DNA of 64,000 bases from Tamlana sp. I1 (lineage in GTDB: Bacteria > Bacteroidota > Bacteroidia > Flavobacteriales > Flavobacteriaceae): NCBI RefSeq assembly GCF_015355625.1, contig NZ_JACLAF010000011.1:124001-188000 (forward strand), in the 5' to 3' direction. Below the pieces are notes generated by a model. The model did no database searches, had not been told where the DNA came from, and was given only the letters and a program-made list of their open reading frames with translations. Within the stretch, counting starts at the first letter, position 1; every line of letters starts with the position of its first letter. This document shows, piece by piece, positions 51,448 through 60,792 of this stretch. A program made the position numbers and the translations under genes.

Positions 51448-52983
51448 TTAATATCCTGGGTTTTGGTCGTCTTGAGTTATTGCTTGATTTCCAGACAATT
51501 CAGTAGAAGGGATTGGTAACAACATATTTTTTTCATCTTCTGGGTAAACAAAATCTTTATTCCCCATAACCGAATTGTTATGTGTGTGAATCACTTCTTC
51601 TAAGAAATAGTCAAACCCACGTCTTCTCGTATCGAAAAACTCATGGTTTTCGGCTAATAACTCATATTGACGTTCTCTCATAATACGGGTTCTAAAATCG
51701 TCTTGAGAAAGTGTACTTGGAAAATCTGCCGGCTCTGTTGCTGTTCCAGATTCTGTATTTCTAGCACGTGCTAAAACTTCATTAACATATCCTAAAGCTT
51801 CAGTAGTAGGGCCATTTATTTCATTTGTTATTTCAGCCAACATTAGTAATAAATCGGCGTATCTTAATTTTATTTGATTTCTACTAGTTGTAGTACCGTT
51901 AAAACCAGGATCTAAATATTTTTTAATGGCCGCATAACCATCGTTACCATTAAGTTGTTGCGGGTAAATCTTTTTAGTTTTATAAGAACCGTTATTCGGG
52001 TTGTATTGTTCGAAACTATCATATAAAAAAGTAGCTTCTATCCTTGGATCACCTGGGTATTGAGTGATATGTTGGTCGTATACTTCTTTATTAGGGCGAA
52101 TTCTACCAAAAGTATCATACTCATAATATCCTTTTAAAGTATAGGATCTAATAATGTCAGAATTTCTTACAGCACCATTTTCACCATATTGAATTTCGAA
52201 TATAGCTTCTGATGTATTTTCATTTCCAGGTACAAAAAGTTCGGCGTAGGTAGGCGTTAAGCTATAAGCACCATAAACTTGAATAGCCTCGTCGTATGCT
52301 TTTTGCCATAAAAAGGCTTCGTTAAGTTCGCCTGCCATTGTCATATAAACTTTAGCTAGAAACATGTTTGCTGCTGTTTTTACAGGACGATCTACAAGGT
52401 ATTCACCTGGGTTTGGCAATAATAATTTAGCCATTTCAAAATCGGCTATAATTTGATCGTAAACATCTTCTTTTGTACTTCTTGGCGTATGTAATGTTTC
52501 TGAAGTTGTTGGCTCTAATTTTAAAGGCACACCTCCAAAATAACGCACTAAATCAAAATAAGTCGCTGCGCGAATAAAATAGGCTTGACCTAAAGCAACA
52601 TCTCTATTAGTAAGGTTTGAGTCTTCAAGATTTTTAATAATACCATTAGCTACATTTACAGTAGTATACATGGCAGGCCATAAACGGGTTAACCAAGTAT
52701 TGTTTGGTAAACAGTTTAAACTGGTAGCATCTTGACTGGCACCTTGGTTAGACCAAAACTTACCCGACATTGGGGCTACTAACCCATGAATGGACGACCC
52801 GTGGTATCCTGGGTCTGCATAACTTTGATATAAACCATTAATGGCTGATTCTAAACCGTCTTCAGTTGAAAATATTTGAGTTTCACTAAAGAATGTTTGT
52901 GGTTCCTCGTCTAACATTTTTTCACAGCTGTTTAGAACAAATATCACGAGTACTAAAACGAAGGGTGTTATATATTTTTTCAT
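51448..52983 (-). CDS. susD: SusD/RagB family glycan-binding lipoprotein
   Basis: A 511-residue surface lipoprotein (VLNSCEKML, Cys20) that caps the SusC transporter and binds the glycan. Typical features are the SETQIFSTEDGLESAINGLYQ segment, TPR-like helices (GQAYFIRAATYFDLVRYFGGVPL near 150), and the C-terminal IMRERQYELLAENHEFFDTRRRG region and PIPSTELSGN. It lies 10 bases after susC. Ligand specificity cannot be read from sequence. Confidence 0.96.
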   Translation of the reverse strand: MKKYITPFVLVLVIFVLNSCEKMLDEEPQTFFSETQIFSTEDGLESAINGLYQSYADPGYHGSSIHGLVAPMSGKFWSNQGASQDATSLNCLPNNTWLTRLWPAMYTTVNVANGIIKNLEDSNLTNRDVALGQAYFIRAATYFDLVRYFGGVPLKLEPTTSETLHTPRSTKEDVYDQIIADFEMAKLLLPNPGEYLVDRPVKTAANMFLAKVYMTMAGELNEAFLWQKAYDEAIQVYGAYSLTPTYAELFVPGNENTSEAIFEIQYGENGAVRNSDIIRSYTLKGYYEYDTFGRIRPNKEVYDQHITQYPGDPRIEATFLYDSFEQYNPNNGSYKTKKIYPQQLNGNDGYAAIKKYLDPGFNGTTTSRNQIKLRYADLLLMLAEITNEINGPTTEALGYVNEVLARARNTESGTATEPADFPSTLSQDDFRTRIMRERQYELLAENHEFFDTRRRGFDYFLEEVIHTHNNSVMGNKDFVYPEDEKNMLLPIPSTELSGNQAITQDDQNPGY

Positions 52984-52993
52984 AATTAATTTT

Positions 52994-55900
52994 CTAAAAT
53001 GTGAGGTTTAATGAGATTGCAAAAGATCGTTGATTTGGAAATGAATTCCAATCTAGGCCAACACGACCTGGGTCATAAGAAAAACTGTTAACTTCAGGAT
53101 CAAATCCGCTGTATTTAGTAAATAACAACAGGTTTCTTCCAGATACAGATAGGTATGCATTATCAATAAAACCAATGTCATCAACAGGAATATCGTAACC
53201 AAGGGTTATATAACTTAAGCGCATGAAGCTACCATCTTCAACTAAACGATCTGTAAAACCGGTATCATCGGCTAAATCGTAACCAACTCTTGGGTAAGTA
53301 CCACTAGTGTTTGTAGGGGTCCATGCTTTGGTATAAGCTTCCGTTCTAACATTGTTTGAGTTGTTATCAGCATAAGCTTCACGTAGTAAATTTCCATTAG
53401 CAATTTCATTACCCTCTGTTCCGTAGAAGAATAAGCTTAAAGAAACTCCTTTATAATCGAATTTAGTACCAAAACCGTAGTTAAAATCTGGGTTAGGGTC
53501 TCCAATAATTGTTAAATCGCTATCATCAATAACACCATCATTATTTTGGTCTACAAGTTTAACATCGCCTAATTGAGGTGCCATACCGTTAAATACTGCG
53601 GCATTTGTAAGTTCTGTATCGTTAGAAATAATACCATCTGTAGCATAACCATAAAATAAACCTGGAGCTTCACCTTCAATAAAAATGTTTGCAGGTGTTT
53701 TAAAGTAATTACCACCAGAAATTTGACGGCCTAAAAAAGCTGAATAGGTTTCGGTTCCAAATTGTGCAGGAGGTAAATCTAATGCTGTAATTTCATTTCT
53801 GTTTACAGCAAAATTCCCATATACATTCCATGTAAAATCTTCTTTAGAGATAATATCTGCAGACAAAGAGAACTCGATTCCTTTGTTGGTAATATTCCCT
53901 TGGTTGGCATAGTAATTTGAGAATCCAGTAGAAGGGCCTATTTCAACATTAAGTAGTAAATCTGAAATGTCTTTATAATAAACATCAGTTGTAATTAATA
54001 CTCTGCTATCCCATAAGCCTAAATCTAAACCAGCATTGTATTGGCTAGTAGTTTCCCAAGTTAAATCTGGATTAGCTAAATTAGTCGGTACAATAGCAGT
54101 TAATGCGCCACCGTTTGCACTAGAATACGGACTTTGCGTAGGGCCATAAGGTGCAATAGTTCTGTAGTTAGGAATACCTTGGTTTCCTGTTAAACCCCAA
54201 CCTAAACGTAATTTGGTTTCGGTAACACTTTCAGAGTTTCTTAAAAAGGCTTCTTCGTTTATTTTCCAAGCAAGTGCAAAAGAAGGGAAGTGTCCCCAAC
54301 GGTTTCCGTTAGAAAACTTGCTACTTCCATCGGCTCTATACGTTGCAGTAAATAAGTAACGGTCTAATAAGGTATAATTAAAACGCCCTAAGAAAGAAAT
54401 AATGGTTTCTTTTTGTTTGTCTAAAAACATCGGTTGAAAAACTTGCCCATAAGAAATACCATCAGCTCTTAAATCTTCATTAGGAAAATCGGATGCTTGA
54501 TTGGTTCTACGTTCTATGATGCTTTGATCGAATACTGTTCCTACAGTTCCATTAATTCTATGGTTTTTATTGAAGCGTTTTTTGTACATTAACGTATTAT
54601 CTACATTATATCTAAAACGATTTAATGTACTCATTCCTGCTTCTCCATTAGCTCTGTTACCTCTGTCTAACCCTGTTCCGTACCAAACTTTACGTTCTTT
54701 GCTTCTGTAATCTGATCCAAAACGTAAACGGTAAGTTAAATCGTTAGTCAGTTTGTAATCTAATTTAAGAGCACCAAGTAATCTCAGTTCGTTTGATAAA
54801 TCATCATAGTCTGAAATCCAAGCTCTTGGTCCATCTAAATTTTCTTCAAAATCATCACCAGCATTATTGTTGTCTTCAAAACCTAAGAAAGGTGCACCAG
54901 AAACAATTTGTCTAACCAAGTTGTTGTTGGTTCCTCCTAAATTATCGGTGCCTTTAGATGCTGAATTTTCAGTGTATGAAACAGAGATTTTAGTACCTAA
55001 TTCTAATTTGCTTGTTAAATCGTTATTTAAGTTAACAACAAAGTCGGTGCTTTTAGCAAACGAGCGTGGTACAATACCTTCTGACTTTGAATGACCACCA
55101 CCAATATAATAGTTTCCATTTTCGCCACCACCAGAAACTGTAAGTCTGTAGTTGGTAGAGATTGCCGTTTGGTAGGTGTCATCACTCCAATCAACACCTT
55201 CTAATCTTTCAATAGAATCGGCGTTATTAATCATGTAGTCTTCACTGTTAACAAATTGAGCAATACTGCCATCTGGATACGTGTAATAACTTGGTGCAAA
55301 ACCAGCATTTGCTTTTATATCATTTTGATAATCAACGTAACCATTAGTGTCTAACACATCAATATTATTGGTTATAGTACCTATTGAAGAAACCGCACTA
55401 AAATTAAATTTAGCTTTGCCGCTTTTTCCTTTTTTGGTTGTAATTAAAATAACCCCATTAGCTCCTCTTGAACCATAAATTGAGGTAGCTGAAGCATCTT
55501 TTAAAACTTCAATATTTTCAATATCTCTAGGGTTTATTCCTGTAATACCACCTTGTGGTGATAAATAACTATTTCCTCCAGATAACGGATCTAAGGTATC
55601 TTCGGTAGCAGAATCTACAATAATACCATCTATAACATATAGCGGCTCTGTGTTTCCTGTTAAACTATTAAGACCTCTAATTTTGATACTAGAAGGTGCA
55701 CCAGGCTCAGAGCCCAATTGTCTTACTGTAACACCAGCTACATTACCTTGTATAAGACCTTCTACACCATTTGTTTGATCAACACTGTTTGTAGTAGGTT
55801 TTACAGTACCTACCGAACCGGTTAAATCTTTACGCATAACCTGACCGTAACCAATCACGACTACCTCGTCTAACTTTTGTTCGTCGGTTTCAAGTGTAAT

Positions 55901-56164
55901 GGTTAATTCTAATTGGTTGTTAACCTTAACATCTTTAGAAACAAAGCCCAAGTAGCTTACCGATAGTGTAGCAGGTAGCTTTTGAACGGTGATTTCAAAA
56001 TTTCCATCAAAATCTGTAACAACACCGGTTGTAGTAGATTTTATTATGATAGAAGCTCCTGGCAGAGGGAAATTAGTATTGTCTACCACGGTCCCTTTAA
56101 TTGTTTTTTGAGCAAACAATCCGAAAGGAAGAATTAGTAATAATAAACAGAAATGTTTTTTCAT
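52994..56164 (-). CDS. susC: SusC/RagA family TonB-dependent outer-membrane transporter
   Basis: A 1056-residue protein with signal peptide (FGLFAQ), a carboxypeptidase-regulatory-like domain at 20-95 (TIKGTVVDNTNFPLPGASII), the family link LDEVVVIGYG at about 98-107, the plug (GSEPGAPSSIKIRGLNSL, PLYVIDGI, IENIEVLKDASATSIYGSRG) and a 22-strand barrel ending with LDWNSFPNQRSFAISLNLTF. It imports oligosaccharides with TonB energy. It is the first gene of the longest operon here and is preceded by operator copy E. Confidence 0.97.
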   Translation of the reverse strand: MKKHFCLLLLILPFGLFAQKTIKGTVVDNTNFPLPGASIIIKSTTTGVVTDFDGNFEITVQKLPATLSVSYLGFVSKDVKVNNQLELTITLETDEQKLDEVVVIGYGQVMRKDLTGSVGTVKPTTNSVDQTNGVEGLIQGNVAGVTVRQLGSEPGAPSSIKIRGLNSLTGNTEPLYVIDGIIVDSATEDTLDPLSGGNSYLSPQGGITGINPRDIENIEVLKDASATSIYGSRGANGVILITTKKGKSGKAKFNFSAVSSIGTITNNIDVLDTNGYVDYQNDIKANAGFAPSYYTYPDGSIAQFVNSEDYMINNADSIERLEGVDWSDDTYQTAISTNYRLTVSGGGENGNYYIGGGHSKSEGIVPRSFAKSTDFVVNLNNDLTSKLELGTKISVSYTENSASKGTDNLGGTNNNLVRQIVSGAPFLGFEDNNNAGDDFEENLDGPRAWISDYDDLSNELRLLGALKLDYKLTNDLTYRLRFGSDYRSKERKVWYGTGLDRGNRANGEAGMSTLNRFRYNVDNTLMYKKRFNKNHRINGTVGTVFDQSIIERRTNQASDFPNEDLRADGISYGQVFQPMFLDKQKETIISFLGRFNYTLLDRYLFTATYRADGSSKFSNGNRWGHFPSFALAWKINEEAFLRNSESVTETKLRLGWGLTGNQGIPNYRTIAPYGPTQSPYSSANGGALTAIVPTNLANPDLTWETTSQYNAGLDLGLWDSRVLITTDVYYKDISDLLLNVEIGPSTGFSNYYANQGNITNKGIEFSLSADIISKEDFTWNVYGNFAVNRNEITALDLPPAQFGTETYSAFLGRQISGGNYFKTPANIFIEGEAPGLFYGYATDGIISNDTELTNAAVFNGMAPQLGDVKLVDQNNDGVIDDSDLTIIGDPNPDFNYGFGTKFDYKGVSLSLFFYGTEGNEIANGNLLREAYADNNSNNVRTEAYTKAWTPTNTSGTYPRVGYDLADDTGFTDRLVEDGSFMRLSYITLGYDIPVDDIGFIDNAYLSVSGRNLLLFTKYSGFDPEVNSFSYDPGRVGLDWNSFPNQRSFAISLNLTF

Positions 56165-56190
56165 AATAGTTTAGTTTAATTTTAGTTTAG

Positions 56191-56257
56191 CTAAACTACT
56201 TTAATGATTTAAAAATGCAGTTTGAAATACATCATAAAAGGTTCGATTATTGTCAAA
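56191..56257 (-). promoter_or_regulatory. Shared 41-nt operator plus -7 box (copy E, susC operon)
   Basis: The 41-nt element lies on the minus strand from 56,257 to 56,217, starting TTTGACAAT, with AACCTTTT at positions 15-22 and TCAAACTGC at 33-41. The -7 box TAGTTTAG (56,198-56,191) is 21 nt after AAAC, and the susC ATG is 27 bases further. It is the reference copy, adjacent to the regulator gene. Confidence 0.75.
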
Positions 56258-56287
56258 CCCTTAAAAATACTAGGTTTTTAAGGGTTT
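56255..56287. repeat. 13-bp perfect inverted repeat upstream of susC
   Basis: AAACCCTTAAAAA (56,255-56,267) and TTTTTAAGGGTTT (56,275-56,287) with a 7-nt loop. It overlaps the first bases of operator copy E. No T-run follows on the minus strand, so it is not a good terminator for the HTCS gene; it could be an extra protein-binding site. Confidence 0.6.
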
Positions 56288-56359
56288 GTTAATTGAATAA
56301 TATAAAAAAACACGATGGTTTTTATGAATGTGATACTAGAAGTAAAACGTGTTATTAGA

Positions 56360-59300
56360 TTATTTTTCCTTCAAAGAATCTAAAAATCCACTAGGAGTAA
56401 GGCCATAAAATTTCTTAAATGAGGTGCTAAAATATTTAGGATTGGAGAATCCAGAGCGGTAAGCCACTTCTTTTATGCTGCACGTGTTTTCTATAAGCAA
56501 TTTTTTAGCATGCTTTAATTTGGTATGAATAATAAAATCTTGAGGCGATAAATCCACTAAGTTTTTAAGCTTCATATATAAGGATGTTCTACTCATGTTA
56601 AAACTTGCCGATAAATCGTGCACCGAGAACGATTCATTTTCAATATTCTTAATAATAGTGTCTTCAAGGTTTTCTAGAAACTCTTGGTCGTTTTTATTTC
56701 TAAATAGCGAGGCATTATCGGCATCGTTATTCTGAATGAATTTATCACGTAACTTTTTCTGCCACTTTAAAGTATTTACCATTTTAGCTAGTAAAAACTT
56801 AATTTCTATAGGTTTTTCAATGTATTCTGATATACCGTTTTCTATACTTTCTAGTTTTTGTGCCGAATTTTGCAGCACCGTTAACATAAAAACAGGAATG
56901 TGATTTAAATTAATATCGTCTTTTAACTGTTTAGCCATTTGCATTCCATCCATTTCTGGCATAATAAGATCGGTAAGAATAATATCTGGAAAAATTTGCG
57001 ACGCCATTTCTAGGCCTTGCTTTCCGTTGGAGGCTTCAAATATTTGAAAATAAACCCCCAGCGTTTTTACCAACACGTCTCGAAGTTCGTCATTATCTTC
57101 AACAATTAAAATTTTGCTGTCGCTAAAGGTTTCAATTTCAGAAGGTTCTTCACTATCTAATTCAATAACATTGTCGGCAGGTTTTTCGTTTGAAAATATT
57201 TTTTTATCGTATTCAAATTTCAAATTCTTAAGCACTACAGTGAATGTTGTACCTTTATTTTCTTCACTAGTAAAATCGATGCTGCCACCCGTTTTTTCAA
57301 GCAGTTTTTTAACCATCATTAAACCGAGTCCTGTTCCTGGACGCTGACTGTTAATAACGTTTCTAGCACGGTAATAGCGTTTAAGAATAAATTTTTGTTG
57401 GTCTTTTGGTATGCCTAAACCTTCATCAATCACCTCTATTTTTAGCTCGCGCATGTTGTTTTGGTAGAGGTTTATGGTAATAGTGCCGTTTTCAAACGAA
57501 TACTTTATGGCATTGGTAATGAGGTTTAAAATAATTTTATCAAAATCATCTTTATCAAAATAAAATTCACCTTCATTCCAATTATTATTAAGTATAACTT
57601 TTAAGTTTTTTTCTTTGGTTAAAGGTTCAAAATTATGAATGCGTTTTCTTAAGTGGCGTTCAACATGAATCTTGGTAATGTCTATATTTTGCGCAGAGTC
57701 TGATGTTGCTTTTTGAAAATTCAGCATTTGTTCAAAAAGAGAATTGATACGCTTTACAGTTGTTTTAATTCGTTTTTTTGAGTCTTCGTTAGTTCCGGCA
57801 TTTTCCGTCACATTATCTAAGGATGAAATTAAAATGGTTAATGGGGTTTTAATTTCGTGCGTCACATTGTTGAAGAAATCGATTTGCTCATCGGCATTTT
57901 TCTTTTTAACAATAACACTTGTAAAATGTATAATGGTTAAAATGACACCTATTAAAAGCACAAAATAGAGCAGAAAAGCTCTGCTAGTAGCCCACCAAGG
58001 GGATAAAATATTAATTTCAATTTGGCGAGTATCACTAGAATTTGCGTATTTGTTGAAGGCCTTAATTTTGAAAACATAACGACCAGGACTTAAATTGGTA
58101 TACGAAGCATAATGTGTAGGGCTAGGGGGAGTCCATGCTTTATCAAAACCTTCTAGAATATATGCGTATTTAATTTTAGATGCCGAACTGTGTAAAACCC
58201 CTGTAAAACTGATTTCGATTGAATTTTCATCATGTTTTAAAGTAATGGATTCTGTATCGTTTATAGGTTTTGATAGGATGCCCTCTCCAGGTTGAACGGT
58301 TTTATTAAATAACTTGAAGGAATCGAATACTAATTTGGGCGTGTAACTGTCGTTTTTAATGCTATACGGGTTAAAAAGGGTAACGCCACCTACACCTCCA
58401 AAAGCAAATAAACTGTCGTTTAGTTTTCTGTAACTCCCATAATTAAATTCAGTGCTTGCTAAACCATCACGACTATCAAAAATATTTATGATGGTGTCTT
58501 TTTGGGTAATGTTAATATTGGCTAACCCTTTTGTAGTACTTGCCCAAATTGTAGAGTCTGATGTTGTTATGAAGCCTTGAACAATATCTGAAGGCATTCC
58601 AGAGTCTAGGGTAAGTTTTTTTACAGCATTTGTTTTAGAATTGTAAAAAACGAGACCCTGACCGTTTGTTGCTAAAATAAGGTTACCATCTTGGGTTTCG
58701 TAACTACTATTAATTGTAGAGTATCCTAAAGTGTTTATATTAGGTTTTAAAGCTTCAATTAAATTGAATTCTTTTGTAATGGGGTTTATGGTATATACAC
58801 CATATCTTCCTGTAGTAAGTATGTTGCCTTTACGCGTCTCATTAATAGATTTTAATTGTTGTATGGGGTAAGTTTCAATACCTCCAGTTGGTTTTATTAC
58901 AGCTAAATCGCCTTCAATACCTCCTGCCCAAATATTATTTTTAGAATCTTTATAGACAGCGTATATTTTAGTTAAAAGTTCAGGGTGTTTTTTGTTGTAA
59001 TGTGTGCTTTTAAGAGAATTTATGTTTAACTTAAAAAGGCCATTGTTGTACGTGCCAACCCACATGTAATCGTTGTCGGGTTCTAAAGCCATTACAATGT
59101 CTTGTTGTCTTTTTGCTTGGTTAGCAAGGCTAGGGATATGGCGCCATGTGTTTTTAGATCTGTACCAAATGCTAATTCCTTTTTTTGTACCAAACCATAA
59201 ATTGCCATTTTTGTCTTTGGCAATTGCTCTTGTAAAATCTGTAACAATACTATTTTTGTCATTAAAACGGTGGCGTATTTTAATATAGGGTACTCTGTTG

Positions 59301-60268
59301 GAGTCGAAGTAATTTATACCACCACCATAAGTGGCAACCCACAAAATATTTTCTTTATCGAACAGAATATCATAAACCCCATTACTAGAAAGTGTGTTTG
59401 GGTTATTTGGGTCTTCTATAAAATGATCAAGGATGGAAAAAGTATGCGTTACGTGATAAATTCCATCACCATCTGTGGAAATATAATAGCTATTATCCTT
59501 GTTTTTAATTACATCGGTTATGGTATGTGTTAGATTTGTTTTTAAATCTATCTTAGTAACGGCAAGAGACTTAGTGTCTATTTTAAACAGTTTTCCCGTT
59601 TTAGTGCCAATAATAAAGTGGTTGTCTAACTGTGTAACAAGGCTTATATTATTAAGGTCGTTATCTAAATTCTTTTTTTCTAGGGTATCATGGGTGGTAT
59701 CATATATATAGAGACCTTTTTGAGTACCTAAAATAATATGATCTTGATAAGTGCTTAAAGATAGAATGTTGTGATTGCTAACAATTCTAACCAGTTCGTT
59801 GGTGTTCGATTTTGTGTCGTATTTCCATAAACCATTAAATCCGCCAACCCAAATAGTTCCATGGCTATCTTCTTTAATAGTAGTTACTAATGAAGGGTTT
59901 ATGTCCGAATTATTCTCTACCGGTTTAAAAATATCTAATTTAGAATCGTATAGACATACGCCGTTTTCTAAACCAATCCAAACCTGTTGTTTGGAATCTA
60001 TAAAAACTTCTTTGGTTCGGTTACTGTAAAAATCGGGTAAGCCATTATAGGTATTGTAAATTTTATAGAATTTAGAATTGTGTTTTAAAACACCTTCTTC
60101 GGTTGCAATCCATAAATTTCCAATAGTATCCTGCGCCATGGCGTAGGTAATGCTTTGCGTAGATACATTCTCTCCTTTTAATTTCTGAAATTCAATATTG
60201 TTTTGCGAAAAAGTGAATTGACAAAAAAGAAAGAAAGTAAACAGTTTTATGTTTAATTTTAATTTCAA
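56360..60268 (-). CDS. Hybrid two-component system regulator (HTCS)
   Basis: A 1302-residue one-protein sensor and transcription factor. The signal peptide (QFTFSQ) is followed by periplasmic Reg_prop beta-propeller repeats (about 25-680; NLWIATEEGVL, ILWVATYGGGI, NLWFGTKKGI), a Y_Y_Y domain (700-755; YAYILEGFDKAW), a membrane helix near 765-790, HisKA with His804 in NNVTHEIKTPLT, the ATPase (GTGLGLMMVKKL near 1005), a receiver with Asp1100 in ILTDLIMPEMDG, and an AraC-type HTH (1200-1302; VAYRSGFSNPKYFSTSFKK). It should sense an oligosaccharide in the periplasm and activate the neighbouring operons through the 41-nt sites. It precedes susC by 195 bases. Confidence 0.97.
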   Translation of the reverse strand: MKLKLNIKLFTFFLFCQFTFSQNNIEFQKLKGENVSTQSITYAMAQDTIGNLWIATEEGVLKHNSKFYKIYNTYNGLPDFYSNRTKEVFIDSKQQVWIGLENGVCLYDSKLDIFKPVENNSDINPSLVTTIKEDSHGTIWVGGFNGLWKYDTKSNTNELVRIVSNHNILSLSTYQDHIILGTQKGLYIYDTTHDTLEKKNLDNDLNNISLVTQLDNHFIIGTKTGKLFKIDTKSLAVTKIDLKTNLTHTITDVIKNKDNSYYISTDGDGIYHVTHTFSILDHFIEDPNNPNTLSSNGVYDILFDKENILWVATYGGGINYFDSNRVPYIKIRHRFNDKNSIVTDFTRAIAKDKNGNLWFGTKKGISIWYRSKNTWRHIPSLANQAKRQQDIVMALEPDNDYMWVGTYNNGLFKLNINSLKSTHYNKKHPELLTKIYAVYKDSKNNIWAGGIEGDLAVIKPTGGIETYPIQQLKSINETRKGNILTTGRYGVYTINPITKEFNLIEALKPNINTLGYSTINSSYETQDGNLILATNGQGLVFYNSKTNAVKKLTLDSGMPSDIVQGFITTSDSTIWASTTKGLANINITQKDTIINIFDSRDGLASTEFNYGSYRKLNDSLFAFGGVGGVTLFNPYSIKNDSYTPKLVFDSFKLFNKTVQPGEGILSKPINDTESITLKHDENSIEISFTGVLHSSASKIKYAYILEGFDKAWTPPSPTHYASYTNLSPGRYVFKIKAFNKYANSSDTRQIEINILSPWWATSRAFLLYFVLLIGVILTIIHFTSVIVKKKNADEQIDFFNNVTHEIKTPLTILISSLDNVTENAGTNEDSKKRIKTTVKRINSLFEQMLNFQKATSDSAQNIDITKIHVERHLRKRIHNFEPLTKEKNLKVILNNNWNEGEFYFDKDDFDKIILNLITNAIKYSFENGTITINLYQNNMRELKIEVIDEGLGIPKDQQKFILKRYYRARNVINSQRPGTGLGLMMVKKLLEKTGGSIDFTSEENKGTTFTVVLKNLKFEYDKKIFSNEKPADNVIELDSEEPSEIETFSDSKILIVEDNDELRDVLVKTLGVYFQIFEASNGKQGLEMASQIFPDIILTDLIMPEMDGMQMAKQLKDDINLNHIPVFMLTVLQNSAQKLESIENGISEYIEKPIEIKFLLAKMVNTLKWQKKLRDKFIQNNDADNASLFRNKNDQEFLENLEDTIIKNIENESFSVHDLSASFNMSRTSLYMKLKNLVDLSPQDFIIHTKLKHAKKLLIENTCSIKEVAYRSGFSNPKYFSTSFKKFYGLTPSGFLDSLKEK

Positions 60269-60473
60269 GGTGTAGTTTTATTAGCAAATAAATGTAGTTA
60301 ATTTATTTTTATAGATTACAAATATTATAATAGTTGCAAAACTAATCAATAAAAAAAATCAGATTTAATTTACCGATATTTTAAAATCCTCACCTTATAA
60401 ATGGTAATGTATACTTTGTTAAACGATGATTTTGATTGTTTTTTGAATAAACCGTTTTTGTAACTCAGACAGT

Positions 60474-60511
60474 TTTCAAACTGCATATTGTGTTTAACTA
60501 AATTAAATTTA
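60474..60511 (+). promoter_or_regulatory. Degenerate operator half with -7 box before the GH16 pseudogene
   Basis: TTTCAAACTGCAT (60,474-60,486) is identical over 13 bases to the promoter-proximal half of the susC operator. A -7 box TAAATTTA (60,504-60,511) follows 22 nt after AAAC (21 in the other copies). The distal half is not well conserved. The start of the pseudogene lies 110 bases downstream. Confidence 0.5.
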
Positions 60512-60621
60512 GTGTATTGAAAATCAATGGTTTAAATCAATGTCGAGTTTTAGTCTAGTTTCATAAAAGCATTTTGTTATTTATAATTTCTAATATTACA
60601 TAAAGTATAATATCAACTAAA

Positions 60622-60761
60622 ATGTCTGTAAATAAATTCTTATTTCTAATCACGATATTTGGTGTGTTGTCTTGTTCTACCCCACAACCGATGAGGAACT
60701 TAGCCATTTAGAAAACAATACCTATACTATAGATTGGATTCGAGTTTATAAACCAATTTAA
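60622..60761 (+). pseudogene. Remnant of a GH16 lipoprotein gene (ends only)
   Basis: ATG at 60,622 opens a normal lipoprotein signal (MSVNKFLFLITIFGVLSCST) but the frame stops at 60,711. In another frame the bases up to TAA at 60,761 read TDEELSHLENNTYTIDWIRV followed by YKPI, a typical GH16 agarase/porphyranase-type C-terminus. So both ends of a GH16 gene remain, joined by a large out-of-frame internal deletion. The adjacent intact gene at 60,793 is also GH16, so two tandem copies probably existed. The remnant keeps a plausible regulated promoter. Confidence 0.75.
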
Positions 60762-60792
60762 CTTAAATAAGATTTTAAAAAAAATTAAGAAA

